From assembly GCA_947247005.1 (NCBI GenBank), contig OX365948.1, positions 7,626,001-7,690,000 on the forward strand: a stretch of DNA of 64,000 nucleotides, written 5' to 3'. The notes under the pieces are model-generated. The model was not told where the DNA came from. It ran no database searches and was given only the letters and a program-made list of their open reading frames with translations. How positions within the stretch are numbered: position 1 is the stretch's first letter; every line of letters starts with the position of its first letter. Of this stretch, positions 26,160 to 39,000 are shown in pieces. Origin of the DNA: Spisula solida (lineage: Eukaryota; Mollusca; Bivalvia; Venerida; Mactridae). The position numbers and the translations under genes were made by a program.

Positions 26160-27062
26160 CATAACAAGTCATTAAGAATTGCAAGCAATACAGAAGTCCC
26201 CTACCTGTTTAAAGCCATTTTAAATGCTTCTGTTGCCATAGCAACACACACGCCAAGTTTCATAAACCTAGCTTGGAAAGTGTTTGAGTTATGTAAGGAT
26301 CCAGATTTGAGCATATTTTCACTCTCTCTGTCGCCAAAGCAACCACAATTTTTGTCAGAATCAAAATATTTTTAGACATGCATAATCCCCTTATTGCCCC
26401 CTATCCACATATGAAGTTTCATAAACCTAGCTTTGAAACTGATGGGAGTTATGTCAGGATCCAGACTGTTTGACGGACGGACGGAAGTCCAGACGGCAAA
26501 CCTATAGTCCCCTCCGGTCAAAACTGGTAGGGGACAAAAAATTGACCATAATGGAGCATTGTTACCTATTTGTGATGAAATCCAGTTTGTACTTTCAGAT
26601 AAAACAAGTAATTAAGAATTGCAAGCAATACAGAAGTCCCCTACCGGTTTGAAGCCATTTTCAATGTTTCTGTTGCCATAGCAACCTCAATTTTTGTCAG
26701 AATCAAAATATCTTTAGACGTGCATAATCCCCTTATTGGCCCTTATCCACATACATTGTACCAAGTTTGATAAACCTGGCTTGGAAACTGTTTGAGTTAT
26801 GGCAGGATCAAGATTTGGGCATATTTTCACTCTTTCTGTCGCCATAGCAACCACAATATTTGTCAAAATCAAAATATTTTTAGACGTGCATTATCCTCTT
26901 ATTGTCCCCTATCCACATACCAAGTTTCATAAACCTAGCTTGGAAACTGTTTGAGTTATGTCAGGATCCAGAGTTTTTGACGGACGGACGGACGGACTGA
27001 CTGACAGACGGACTGAGGGCAAACCTATAGTCCCCTCCGGTCAAAAACCGGTAGGGGACTAA
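26160..27062 (+). repeat. 'Cctaccggttt' family repeat with tandem core
   Basis: Three degenerate units contain 'agaattgcaagcaatacaga', 'tctgttgccatagcaac' and 'aagtttcataaacctagctt'. Right ends carry 'ggacggacgga' and 'tagtcccctccggtcaaa'. The reverse complement of the same left end appears at 53276-53440, where it cuts a gypsy integrase, so the family is interspersed. Confidence 0.7.
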
Positions 27063-27342
27063 CTAGGCCAGATACCAAGTAATTATGTGAAGTTTCAATG
27101 AACTCGGACCAAAAGTTGGGGAGAACTAACAATCAAACATTGTGTGACATCCATCCAGACAGATGCCTTCACTGAAAACAATATGTCAGCCACACTTTAT
27201 GTGATAGACTTAACTAGTACCAGTATGTAATCACACTGTACTTATATATACTTGGTTATTGCTGATATCTAGCTTAATGAACTGGAACGAGGCCTGACTG
27301 GTACTGTGGGTACAAATGCATGTTATTTTACATTAATATAGT

Positions 27343-27501
27343 ACAGCAATGAATCATGTCACCCAGACATAACTGGCTTGTCTTGAGCAGTAAATACAGC
27401 AAGGAACCATGTCACCCAGACATAACTGGCTTGTCTTGAGCAGTAAATACAGCAAGGAACCATGTCACCCAGACATAACTGGCTTGTCTTGAGCAGTAAA
27501 T
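27343..27501. repeat. 53-bp tandem repeat, three copies
   Basis: Three units of 53 bp containing 'catgtcacccagacataact' and 'ggcttgtcttgagcagtaaa', almost identical to one another. Intergenic. Confidence 0.92.
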
Positions 27502-28441
27502 ATTGTAATGTGCCTCATCCCTATCATATTACTGTCAAGAATAAAGTATGTTTACATTTAAAATACAAAACTAAAAACTTCTTTACTGTAGGCACGTCCT
27601 TGTTTATACTTATATAATAAAGCTTTTAAACTAGGGACCTTTTAGACAGAATCCCAAAGGGTCAAAATGTGCCTTTTTCTAGAAATTTCAGGGGTCAAAT
27701 GAAGGGGCCTGAATGCATACTAAGATAGTTATATTGTATGAAATGGATTGTATGTGTCATAAGGTAATGAAATGAACCAAAACATGAGTGAAGTACTACA
27801 TGTATATTTATAACCAGTAAATGAAATGTCACAATTAGTAGCCAACTGAAAGCTTGTAGCGGTATAACAAGACCACACTAAAGGCATGGATCTAGAACCA
27901 TATGACTTAAATTGTCAGCAAATATTCAATTCACATTGAATTTGCAAATGAAGACTTCCATTACTGCGTCTGCAGCAAATAATAGCGAAGCAACATTTGG
28001 TCTAGATGCCAAAGAAATGTTCTAGAAATGTTCGTATAAGTTATCAAATCTATAGTTATAAATTCTACAGCATTGTTTGAGATCCTATACACTTGAAATG
28101 CTCCTATAGTCTGAATTGTTCACAAAAGGTAACACTATGAATTTCTAAGGCAGAAACTAACTCGTCTTTGTGAAATTCATAATTCAGAAACATAAAGTGA
28201 TTCCTCTTCAGAACCACCCAACCAGTCTTCAGTAATGTTCCCTGGTCATATAATCTTAGTATCGGTATACTAAATTCTTGTAGCTTGTCACTAGTGTAGA
28301 GATTGGGTCAAATTATGACTCAAATAGCTTCATTATGTAATATTCTGATAGTCGTTGGCTATTTTAATTGTCTAATTTAGTTCAATAAATACTGCTACAC
28401 TGTCTCTGCACATATTTCCTGCTTCTATCTGTGATCTTACA

Positions 28442-28494
28442 TCAATCAGAGTCTGTCCTCAGTGTGAAGGAAGAGGCATGACTTTCTGAAGAGA
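28442..28494 (-). CDS. RANBP3: Candidate alternative last coding exon of RANBP3
   Basis: On the minus strand a good acceptor (pyrimidine-rich tract ending 'tgtatattacag') precedes 51 nt in the phase required by the donor at 30044 (GAAG|gttagt). This would add the residues VSSESHASSFTLRTDSD and a TGA stop, giving a 502-residue protein in place of 486. The acidic, Ser-rich composition suits a RANBP3 C-terminus, but the region is poorly conserved, so homology cannot decide. If it is unused, RANBP3 ends at the TAG at 30040-30042. Confidence 0.45.
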
Positions 28495-28796
28495 CTGTAA
28501 TATACAAATAGAAACAATAGTTAAAAGTCTGTCTAAATCACACCCATAAACAGAGCAACATTTTGCTTATTGCCAACATTAACTCTTGGTACATGTATTT
28601 GGTTAACGTTGATTGTGTAATGAATATTGAATAGACATTTGTCTAAAAGACACACACTAGTAGAGTTGTACTTTGTTGTCATCATAAAATCACAGCGATT
28701 GGTTAACAATTGTGTAATGAACAGACATCCATCCCTCATAGTGACAGATTCCTAGAGAACTACTCAGTATTGATGCCTGACTGACAGATGCCTAGA

Positions 28797-29150
28797 CAAG
28801 AGTGCCCTTTCAAGAGGGCCCAAAGGGCCCTAGGTCTCTCACCTGTCGTAGTAGCGCATGCAAGCTCTGTGATATGACCGGATAAAATCCAGTAAAAAAC
28901 AACAAAGTCACAGAGCGGACGACTTGGATGCCTATATAACCTTTGACCTCTAAGTTTGACCTTTGAGCTAGGGACATGGATCTTGTGCATGACACACTGT
29001 CTTGATGTGGTGTACATTTGTACCAAGCGATTTTAAATCCAGTAAGAAACGACAAAGTTACAGAGCTGACACCATTTTGCTAACAGACAAACAGACGACC
29101 GACACGGTGACTCCAGTATACCCCCTTCAAACTTTTGTTTGCGGGGGTAT
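28797..29150. repeat. Interspersed repeat fragment with 'agggcccaaagggccct' end
   Basis: Starts with 'caagagggcccaaagggccc' and 'taggtctctcacctgtcgta', as in the element at 39276. It ends in an inverted pair 'tatacccccttcaaac' / 'gtttgcgggggtata'. Two internal phrases 'aaatccagtaagaaacgaca' and 'aaaatccagtaaaaaacaac' show degenerate duplication. Confidence 0.6.
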
Positions 29151-29823
29151 AATTATACTAAGAATCACTGATAAATCGAGCACACTTGATCTTACTTGCC
29201 CAATACAAATTTTATTTTATTATGAAACATGTTTTGTGACAACCCAAATCAACAATGTGTGTCAATTTCTCCTCACTATGCTAGTTGCTATCCTACAGTC
29301 ACATTCACTATGTTTGGAATTATGCCAAAACTTACAACAGAATATGAGAAACAATATCTTAGTGAAACACATTTGCACAAATATTATCTACTTACGCAAT
29401 ATTTACAGAAAACTTTATTTAATTTAATACGCTAGTGTAAATGCTTTGATGAAACAGCAGACAGATGCTTACATATGTAAAATGAAAATTCTGTTAACCA
29501 ATGAAATTATTTATTAGGTTTTAAAAACAAGGAAATATTTCACATGTATGCATGATCAATGGTTTCCCTTGATAACAAAAGCATTTGACAAACAAATCAG
29601 TGGAACATTTTCTACACTGGCGTCTGGCCAGTTCCTTGACAACCAGGTTTTTTAATACAAAGTCGTACTAATTTTATGTCAAAGTTCCATAATGAAAATT
29701 GGTCAGCCAATTATGCCATCCACAGAAAATAAGTTGTTATAATTATTATTAAAGTGTGCACATTTCTTAACGAAATATTGTTTCTGTTTGAAGAACTGGT
29801 AAAGAATGATTTTATGACTAGAC

Positions 29824-30088
29824 TGATTCACGAACCTTCTGTTTCTGGATCTACTACACTACAATGATTCACTAACCTTCTGTTTCTGGATCTACTACAC
29901 TACTATCTGATTCACTAACCTTCTGTTTCTGGATCTACTACACTACTATCTGATTCACTAACCTTCTGTTTCTGGATCTACTACACTACTATGATTCACT
30001 AACCTTCTGTTTCTGGATCTACTACACTACTATGATTCACTAACCTTCTGTTTCTGGATCTACTACACTACTGTCTGATTCCTCACGT
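29824..30088 (-). repeat. 40-43-bp tandem repeat carrying the RANBP3 last-exon donor/stop
   Basis: Six units, each reading on the minus strand 'gtagtagatccagaaacaga' then 'aggttagtgaatca'. The unit nearest the gene is coding (..SSVVDPETEG, TAG). In the other copies the same sequence lies downstream. Each unit has a GAAG|GTTAGT donor-like site; some also have 'gaatcag' acceptors. Confidence 0.9.
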
Positions 30089-33000
30089 TTATAGCTAGCT
30101 TGAGCTTCATCATCTGATTTCCTGTAATATACATTAGAAAAATTGTTTAACACTTGACTTGAGTATCAACGCTTTCTGAATGATTTCCTGTAATATACAT
30201 TAGAATCTTTTTTATTCAACACTGGAAGGAGTGTCAATGTTTTCTGAATGATTTCGTGGTTGAACAACATACGTCAAATAGGGCTTACACAACATAATGA
30301 TACAGTTAAGTTATCCTAGATTTCATGGACTTAATGTTAATCGGTGGTAATTATATAAATGGTTTGGCAGACAAGTCATTTAAAGTTGTCTAAACAGAAT
30401 GTTGAAGCAAAGTTAATTTTGTAAATACTAAATGAATACAAGGATTCTTACTTTGTTTTTTTTACCACAAATTCCTCTGTGGGAGATTCCGGTTCAGCTT
30501 TACGTTTCTCTGCCACTTTTACACCACTATCCTTCAATTTCTCCTCTTGGACACGCTGTTGTTGTACCCGCCAATCTAACGCCCGTAACAAATTTTCTGA
30601 ATCTTTTGGATTTGTCTAAAAGAAAACATAGTATGCTTTCAAATTCACTTTTTTTGTTCACTATTATACGCAGGAGTTTCTCGCTAATTCATAAATCCAC
30701 TTTTTATGACTATGATGAAGAATAACGTCCATTTATGAAATTGGATTACTTCCCCCCGATACTCATTATTGGAAAGTAATTTGTGATGAATGGCTTGAAA
30801 TGACATACCTATGGAGTAAAGGGTAGTCCATTAAAATTGCTAGAATGTTTTTAAAACCCCAATCTCAATTTGACTCATATTTATTATAAATATATTTCTG
30901 TCACTTACTATAATAAGAAAGACTTTGATATGGTCACCATCTGTACCAGTTATTCTCACACTTTTTTGACTTGCACGTTCTACTGTCATACCAGGCCAGA
31001 TCTTTGTATTCAATATTAGTCGTAAACAACCTTGCGTCCTCATTACTGAAATAGAAGCAATCAATCTGTCAGATATGTATGTGATTGTTCCAGCATTTCA
31101 GCTACTGAAAAGGGCCATAACTCTGGCAAAAATCATCCAACCTAGAATTCCAAACGACATGTACAACTAGGCTTGGTACTTAGTATTCATGTTCAAGTTT
31201 CATTGAAATCTGACCTATGGTAAAGGAGAACAAGCGCAGACAAACTGTTTTGTGACATCTATCCATCCAGCACAAAATCAAAACGTCTCGCCCACTCTAT
31301 GTGGGAGACCTAATAACACTAGAATTCCTGCAAGAACATCATCAAGCATAATTTGAACTAAACAGCTGTTTGAAAGATTCGAAAGTTCAATGGTTGAAAT
31401 AACCTGTAAGTGGGAAAAATAATATGCACCTGCTAAGACAAATATCTCTATTATATCATATCAAGTTAACATACCTAATCTTGACTGGAACGTCTGAGAT
31501 GACTCGCATCTCATATCATTTAATCTCAATAAACCTCGACCACGTTCCACCCAATTCTGTGTATCACCATCAAACACAAATAATTTACCATTTGCCTAAA
31601 AAACAACACAAACATTATGCATGGAAAAATGGGAAACAAGTTTTTAATACATGTATCAAACAATTTATCATAAAAGGTCATTCCTACAACTATCCATTTA
31701 ACAAAAATACCATAAAGTTCCTACAACTATCCATTTAACAAAAATACCATAAAGTTCCTACAACTATCCATTTAACAAAAATACCATAAAGTTCCTACAA
31801 CTATCCATTTAACAAAAATACCATAAAGCTGTCATTTAAGCACAACTACTGCTCAAGGTTATTCCCAGATAACTGTCTTGCCTTTCTCTCAAACGGATTT
31901 TTTTAAAATATCCCTTATTGTTCAAGGGCTTAATGGGTGCTTGTATTATTTTGGTCATGTACTTCTGTCAACAAGGGACTTAAGCAGGCCGACATCAGGA
32001 TAATTTAAACGTTGCCCCATTCGGAAACTCAGACTCTAAAATTCACCTCCCAATTTGCTTCAACATTTGAGGACAAGAACTTCACCTCACCTGTAAAACA
32101 TTTGATTCATTTTCCTCGCCTGTAACCACTTCTACTTCTTGTAGTTCTGTCTTTTTCCCGTGAGCAGCCTGGTACTCACGCGCTGACTCTTCTAACGTTT
32201 TACCTGCTTCTGTAACCACAAATACAAATGTTTGTTTATCCTATCCTACTACAGCCCATATCATTTATGGTTGGGTATGAAAGTAGGATTTTTTTAAAAA
32301 GTTTTTTTACAAGCTACAGAATCAAAATACTAATTGACTTTCCCTAATTTTGTCCCCCACCTCAATTCCCTAATTTTGTCCCCCCCCCCCCATAAAAAGA
32401 TTTCAGGACTGAAAACCCTTCGGTCTATTCATTCATGTTAATGATCACAGTGACCTGCTGACTTCGAATCAATAGGGTCATCAAAGGTTGCTGACTAACA
32501 TCCATGCAAAGTTTGAGGATCCTAAGGCGGGCCAAGTACTCTGGACAGAAACTGTTTGGTCTACTGACAGGCAGACACAGGCCGATATGTGGAAAGCAAT
32601 TTACCCCTCATCAAAGATTGGGGGCATAATTAATTTATAATCACTTTATAGAACTGTCCAATACCTGCATTGTTTGCAGCCTGATCAAATTGATCTGTTG
32701 AATCAGGGGAGGCTACTCCATTATCCTCAGATTCTTTGTTTTCTTCATCTTTATTGAATTGCACACGTTCAGCCAGATTTTCTCCGAAGACAAAACCTGG
32801 TTTACTTACTACACCCTTAGGTGAATTGTGAACACCCTGAAAATCCAAAAGAACTCTGTGAAAAAGTAATACAATAAAACCTTACAATTTATAAACAACC
32901 TAATATTGGACATAAGCAAAGACCTGTCTATCTGGTGCAGTTAATCTCTAGCAAGTGACTATCAATGAGATCTAGATTTAATTCTACTGTGACATTGACT

Positions 33001-36000
33001 ATGGTCAGACATGTGACCCTCATGTTGAGAAGTTGACAGTACTGATCAATTGTTCCAGTGTTTGTATCACAATAGAGAACAAGAGCTTAATGCAAATTAT
33101 TGTTTGTTTTTTCCATAACTACACAAAGTTCCAGGGGTTCCATTTGACTCGGGAGTTGGGATTTGACGCTTGAAATTTCCACACAAAAAACATTTTGACC
33201 TTCAAGATTTTGGTTTGAAGGGTTCTCTTAAAATCATGGGTATTTTGCCAACAACTTTATAAAATTGTAAAATTTAATAAACAATCAAAATGACCCTTCA
33301 GATTTAGAAGCTAGTAGAAACCTGCAAACACTACTTTAAACTTAAAACCCATCAAATCATGGTAGGAGAAATGATATTACACAAAGAAGAATATGAGAGA
33401 AGTATCTTATATACTATAAACATGCCTAGAACATTAGATTAACTTACTGTAACTTTTTCTGTCAGATTTTGACCAAGTATATTATCACCATCAGCTGAGG
33501 TGGAACTGTTTGTTTTACTGGGACTACTACTGCTGTCTGGTAACCTTGATACAGACATAAATACATATAAATACAATACAATCATTTGTAAAACATATAA
33601 TATCATCTCCCAATAATCTTGAATATCCAAATTCACAGTGACCTTTTACCTCCAATGCAACAGGGTTTATCACTATCATGATGTCATAACAAACATTCCA
33701 ATAATTTCTACTCATTTGAAAGGGGCATAACACAACATACTGGAATATTATAATGAACCATTTGTAACTACTCGGGTCTTTCCATCATGAATCCGTAAGC
33801 TCCCTCAGGATGTATAAAGCGGTTGAGCGAGAAGCATATTGCCCATGATTGGCTTTCGGCAAGTTACCACCACGGCCTAATGCATGATAAGTTTAGGGTA
33901 TATCTATGTCCAAGATGTTTAATCAGTGTTGTAAATTGCATTATTTATCCTGTTTACAAAACCGTGAAAATAGTTTGGATTACACTAATAACCTTTAAGT
34001 ACCGTTCAAATAATGACAACTCTCTATTTACACCCGAGAGATATTACATCAGTAATGTCCAAGGGGTCCCGATGAACTAGATACCAATCATCTCCCATTC
34101 CAGATAAAGCCCAAATTAGTCTAATTACCACGTTACTTTATCGTCGGGTGTCAATGAAATATCTCTGTTTATCAGATGTGAAATTTCTCACTCCTGTGTC
34201 TCATAAAATGTTTGGGCTGCCATTACGTACATATATTGGTGTGCAAAGAACATGCAGCAAAACTTATTACAACTATATTATGCATGAGAAACAAGAACAG
34301 GATGTTTAAGATAGCAAAATGTAGCATACTTTTTATCACTATTATGTTCAAGTAAAGCTGTTTGGAAGAGGTTTTCACCAGCACTACTGTCAGGAGGTTC
34401 TGTGTCTTTAAAAGATGAGGCCGGATTCACTGTAGATGAGGCCGGATTCACTGTAGAGGATTCTTTGTTCTCTTTCTCTGTAACTTCATTATCTGTCAAT
34501 GACAAACCAGAAACCTCTATATACAGTACTAAAGTCCGCTCAATATGTCTATAAAATCACTTTTAAATATTCATCCAAGTCCCACTGGTCAATAGTGTTT
34601 CAGTCATATGTAGACTACCCAGTCACATTATCTTGACACCAGGTTAATTAACAGTTACCTGGAACTAACTATGCTGAGTACCAGGCATGGGAGGTTTACC
34701 AGTACTACAGTACTATTTTAGCGACTGTGGTATGTCAAGCCAGATATTGAACCCGAGACCTGTCACACATAAAACAGACATTCTATCACTAGGCTGGATG
34801 CTTCGACCATTGAATTAAATATGTAACAGAAAACAAGCTATAGACAAGAAAATGAAGTTCATGAAAACCAGGCATTTAAGTATAGTAACTGTTGAAACTT
34901 GGTACCAGCAATACCAAAACACTGAGGTGCACAATTCAACAAACTGATGAACACCTCAGCAAAGTTTCGTAACAATATAGGCAAAAACTCTGAGACATAA
35001 GCGAAACAACACAAAGTTGGCGCCTGAATGTCGGATAAATATGTCAATTTTATCACTTCTTTCCCTGTTGAAAAAGAGACACTAATTGTCTAATTATGTG
35101 AATACATACTTATTGGATAGTCATTTAATTGATAGATACATTTACAAACACATGCGGGGAGTTTTTCATTACCTGTTGTAAAAGGGCCTTTAGTAGGGTC
35201 AGGTAGTTTGGCTGGTTTCAATAAAGAAGGGACCGGGCCACTGTCTTCACCAGATTCTGTAAAAACATGCCATCAAATGTAGATTATTCTGATTGTAGTT
35301 TATAAATGTATCATCATCAATCTAACATAAAACCTCACATAACCATCACCACAATAAGGTCACCTCAATAATAAGACCACCTCATTAATAAGACCACCTC
35401 AAAATCATCATAATTTACTTAGTTTGGCACATTATTCGACCTCGATATTAACACCAACTTTTATAAACAATTTTAAAGCGTCTTAGGGTGATCACATTAT
35501 TGAGGTTCTATTGCTATGGGATTATATAATTCAACAGTACATTATGCACAGTAGTTATCCTGATACACGGAGTCTGAAGTAACGCTCAAATAGAACTCAG
35601 ATGTTGTACATCCGAAGTTCAGTCTGAGCGTTACATTTGTTATGTGTATATTTACTGTCAGTTCTATCATAGCAATATGAAATCAGCACAATTCTCCGAG
35701 TGAACTGAGCTGTGTATCGGAGTAACAATTCTCCGAGAGAACTGAGCTGTGTATCGGAGTAATAATTCTCTGAGAGAACTGAGCTGTGTATCGGAGTAAT
35801 AATTCTCTGAGAGAACTGAGCTGTGTATCGGAGTAATAATTCTCTGAGAGAACTGAGCTGTGTATCGGAGTAATAATTCTCTGAGAGAACTGAGCTGTGT
35901 ATCGGAGTAACAATTCTCTGAGAGAACTGAGCTGTGTATCGGAGTAATAATTCTCTGAGAGAACTGAGCTGTGTATTGGAGTAACAATTCTCTGAGAGAA

Positions 36001-39000
36001 CTGAGCTGTGTATCGGAGTAACAATTCTCCGACAGAACTTAGTAGCTGTGTATCGGGGTTACAATTCTCCGAGAGAACTGAGAAGCTGTGTATCAGGGTT
36101 ACTACCGTGCTAATACAGTCAGTGAAAAGCAGACAGAAAACTAGTACTACTGTAACATCTTTCCCACCAGTTAACCCTTAACTCCATAATATAATAATAA
36201 CAAGAGCCACGTTCACATGGCCATCCCCCGCTGTAAATGTGTGTGACTAACCGGCGTTTAATCAAAGGGAGATAATTTCAAAACTGGGTCATATAGAGTA
36301 ATGGTTCTTGGTCACTGCACTTCTCTTAGTTGCCATCTATATTATACATATCAAGTTTCCAATCAATACCTCAAATAGTTTTAAAGTTATGCTCTGGACA
36401 ACAAACTATGATAAAATTAAACAAGGGGAGAAAATTTCAAAACTGGGTCATATAGAGTTATGGTTCTTCTTCACTGCACTTCTCCTAGTTGCCATCTATT
36501 CATATATCAAGTTTCCAATCAATAACTTGAATAGTTTCAAGTTATGCTCACAGGTAACTGTATCATTGATAAAGAGTAAAAAAAAATTCTTATACAAAAT
36601 TTATGTTATCTTAGATATTATAAATTTAAAAAAAAAAAATAACAAAAATTTTGTTTACTCTTTATAAATGATACAGTTACCTGTGGTTATGCTCTGGACA
36701 AAATATCAGACAGAAGGACGGAAGCATACTATTACTATTATCCCTTCGCCTTCGGCGGGGGATAATAACTTTATTTACTGATGATACACCCATTAATCCT
36801 AGGGCTTATCTCCCTTGGGGTCATCTAACAAAACATGCATAAATATATACAAACGTACAAAAGCATCAATAAAATGGCAGACAATACAAAAAAGTAAATA
36901 CTGACATTTTAAATAGTATTAGTGTAGAAATTTGTCTGATATAACAGGTAAACATAAAAGATATGTCAATTAACATCCCGGCTACTAGTATCCCATGTCA
37001 ATCAACTGATTATTTTACAATATTGAGTATAGATGGGAAACAATCCAATTATAGAAATTGACTTAACAGGAAACTTATACAGGGGAGATCATTCTTAATA
37101 TTTGTCACAAAAAGCTGCACATCCTCCCATCAGAATACAAGAGGTTGTATGGAGAAACACAACCACAAACCAAATCTTTAGCATCAGTTTTTCTTTTGAA
37201 ATTCCAGAATATGTGACTCACAATTATTTTAAACCAAATCCATTTTATTTACACAAATATAAATAATTTTTCCGTATTCTAAACAAAGAAATAAGACAAA
37301 CATGTGGTCAAGATAACCCGACCTGCCCTAGATTTTCAAACCAACCCTTATGTTTTCAATATTTCTTATGACAGTGGTTCTACTGAGGCATAATGCCCCA
37401 TCCTGAAAATAAGGTTTAAGCCTGTTTTAGTTGGCATTACCCCACCACCCTGTACGTCAAAAGTCTGTTTCAAACATTGTTCTATTGGTAAAATCCAGCT
37501 TATGAAACTTCAAATGACCATAACTTAGTCACTTCTTTGTTTTTTTCATCAAATAATTGTTATTTCATGCAGAAAAGCTTGTTTGTTCCATTATACATTA
37601 CAGCTAATTCGGCATCGGAATTATTAAATAGAAGGAAGTTTAAGTGAGGGGTTGAAAGTCATGATAGACAAAGAGCAGGACTTTAGTTTGATTCATGAAA
37701 CTGCATTTTGAATTCAAATTTGAATAAAGTGCCAGCTTTTACTCTGGAAAGTTTAAGCTCAAGTGTCCAACTAGCTATATTAATGATCGATCTTCCTGAT
37801 AGCCAAACCCCTGCTGGGGACTTAGGCTTGACACGCGTCAAACTGACATAGATGCAAGTATTCTTGCAATATTTTGCCAACTCTTAAATAATAGGAGTCA
37901 TTTTGACTCTTCACCTTTGGAGCCTAGTGAAAGTCGTGGTTAGACCTGAATTACCTTCATTTCTGTTGTTAGGAGGATGAGCAGAGAGTGCTGAGGGTCT
38001 GAGGATGAATTTAGCAGGACTAGGTACACCAACCATACCAGATGTAGATACAACATCTGACTTCAAGGCTGGTCGAGCAGCAAATGGATTCATGCTAGGA
38101 GCTGAAATAAAATGAAAATATATATATAATTCTTTTCACAAAAGGAAGATTTCAATCATGTGCAATAACTGCTGAAGCTATGCACAGGTATATAACTTCA
38201 CGAGTATCATTATGCAGAAAAGTTCCATGATCATATGCTTATAAAGACATGTGCAACACAAAACAAGTTCAAGACAGTGTGTTCAGTAAACTTGTATGCC
38301 CCGTTGAAAGCCTTGTTCATCAGGGGCCATAATTCTGTTAAAATGTTGGATAGCATTTCATGGCTTTGACAATGTAAGGTGTTTATGATGGTAAACAAGT
38401 ATGTCAAGTTTGATAGCAATGCTATTATGGACTTTGAAAATATTTGACTTCAAGAACTTGAAAGCCTTGGTTAACATTTCCACTCAGGGGCCACAATTAG
38501 GTTACCGGTAAATATTTGATAGTGTTACATGGCTTTGACAATGAAAAATGTTTATGATGGTAAACAGGTATGCCAAGATTGAAAACAATACCTTGAGGGA
38601 CTTTAAAAATATTTGAGTTTCAAGAACATGAAAGTTTTAACATTTTCAATATAATGGACGAACGGACAGGACAATCACTATATGCATCCCGCATCAGTAG
38701 ATGGCAGGGCATACAAAATAATACAACTAAACAAAAATGCTTTGCTTTTTAGGTATGTCAACATCCATGTTAGGCTAGTTGCTAAATCAGTTATTAATGG
38801 AAGATGTATGGGTTGAATTACAGCACAATATGAGACCAGATTGACTCACCAAAACAGCCAACACAGTAATTTGATGGTAAATGACAGTTATTACAGTTGG
38901 TAAGGAACAGAACATAGCAAAGACGCATTAATACAGAATAGTGAGTTGATACACAAACACATGTTTTCTGGTTGAATTATTCCAAACTGACCATCATCCT

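Noticed and set aside
35667..36024. Minus-strand ORFs of 106 and 113 codons
   Set aside because: Produced by the 37-bp tandem repeat; two frames give the same peptide repeat, so neither is a gene.
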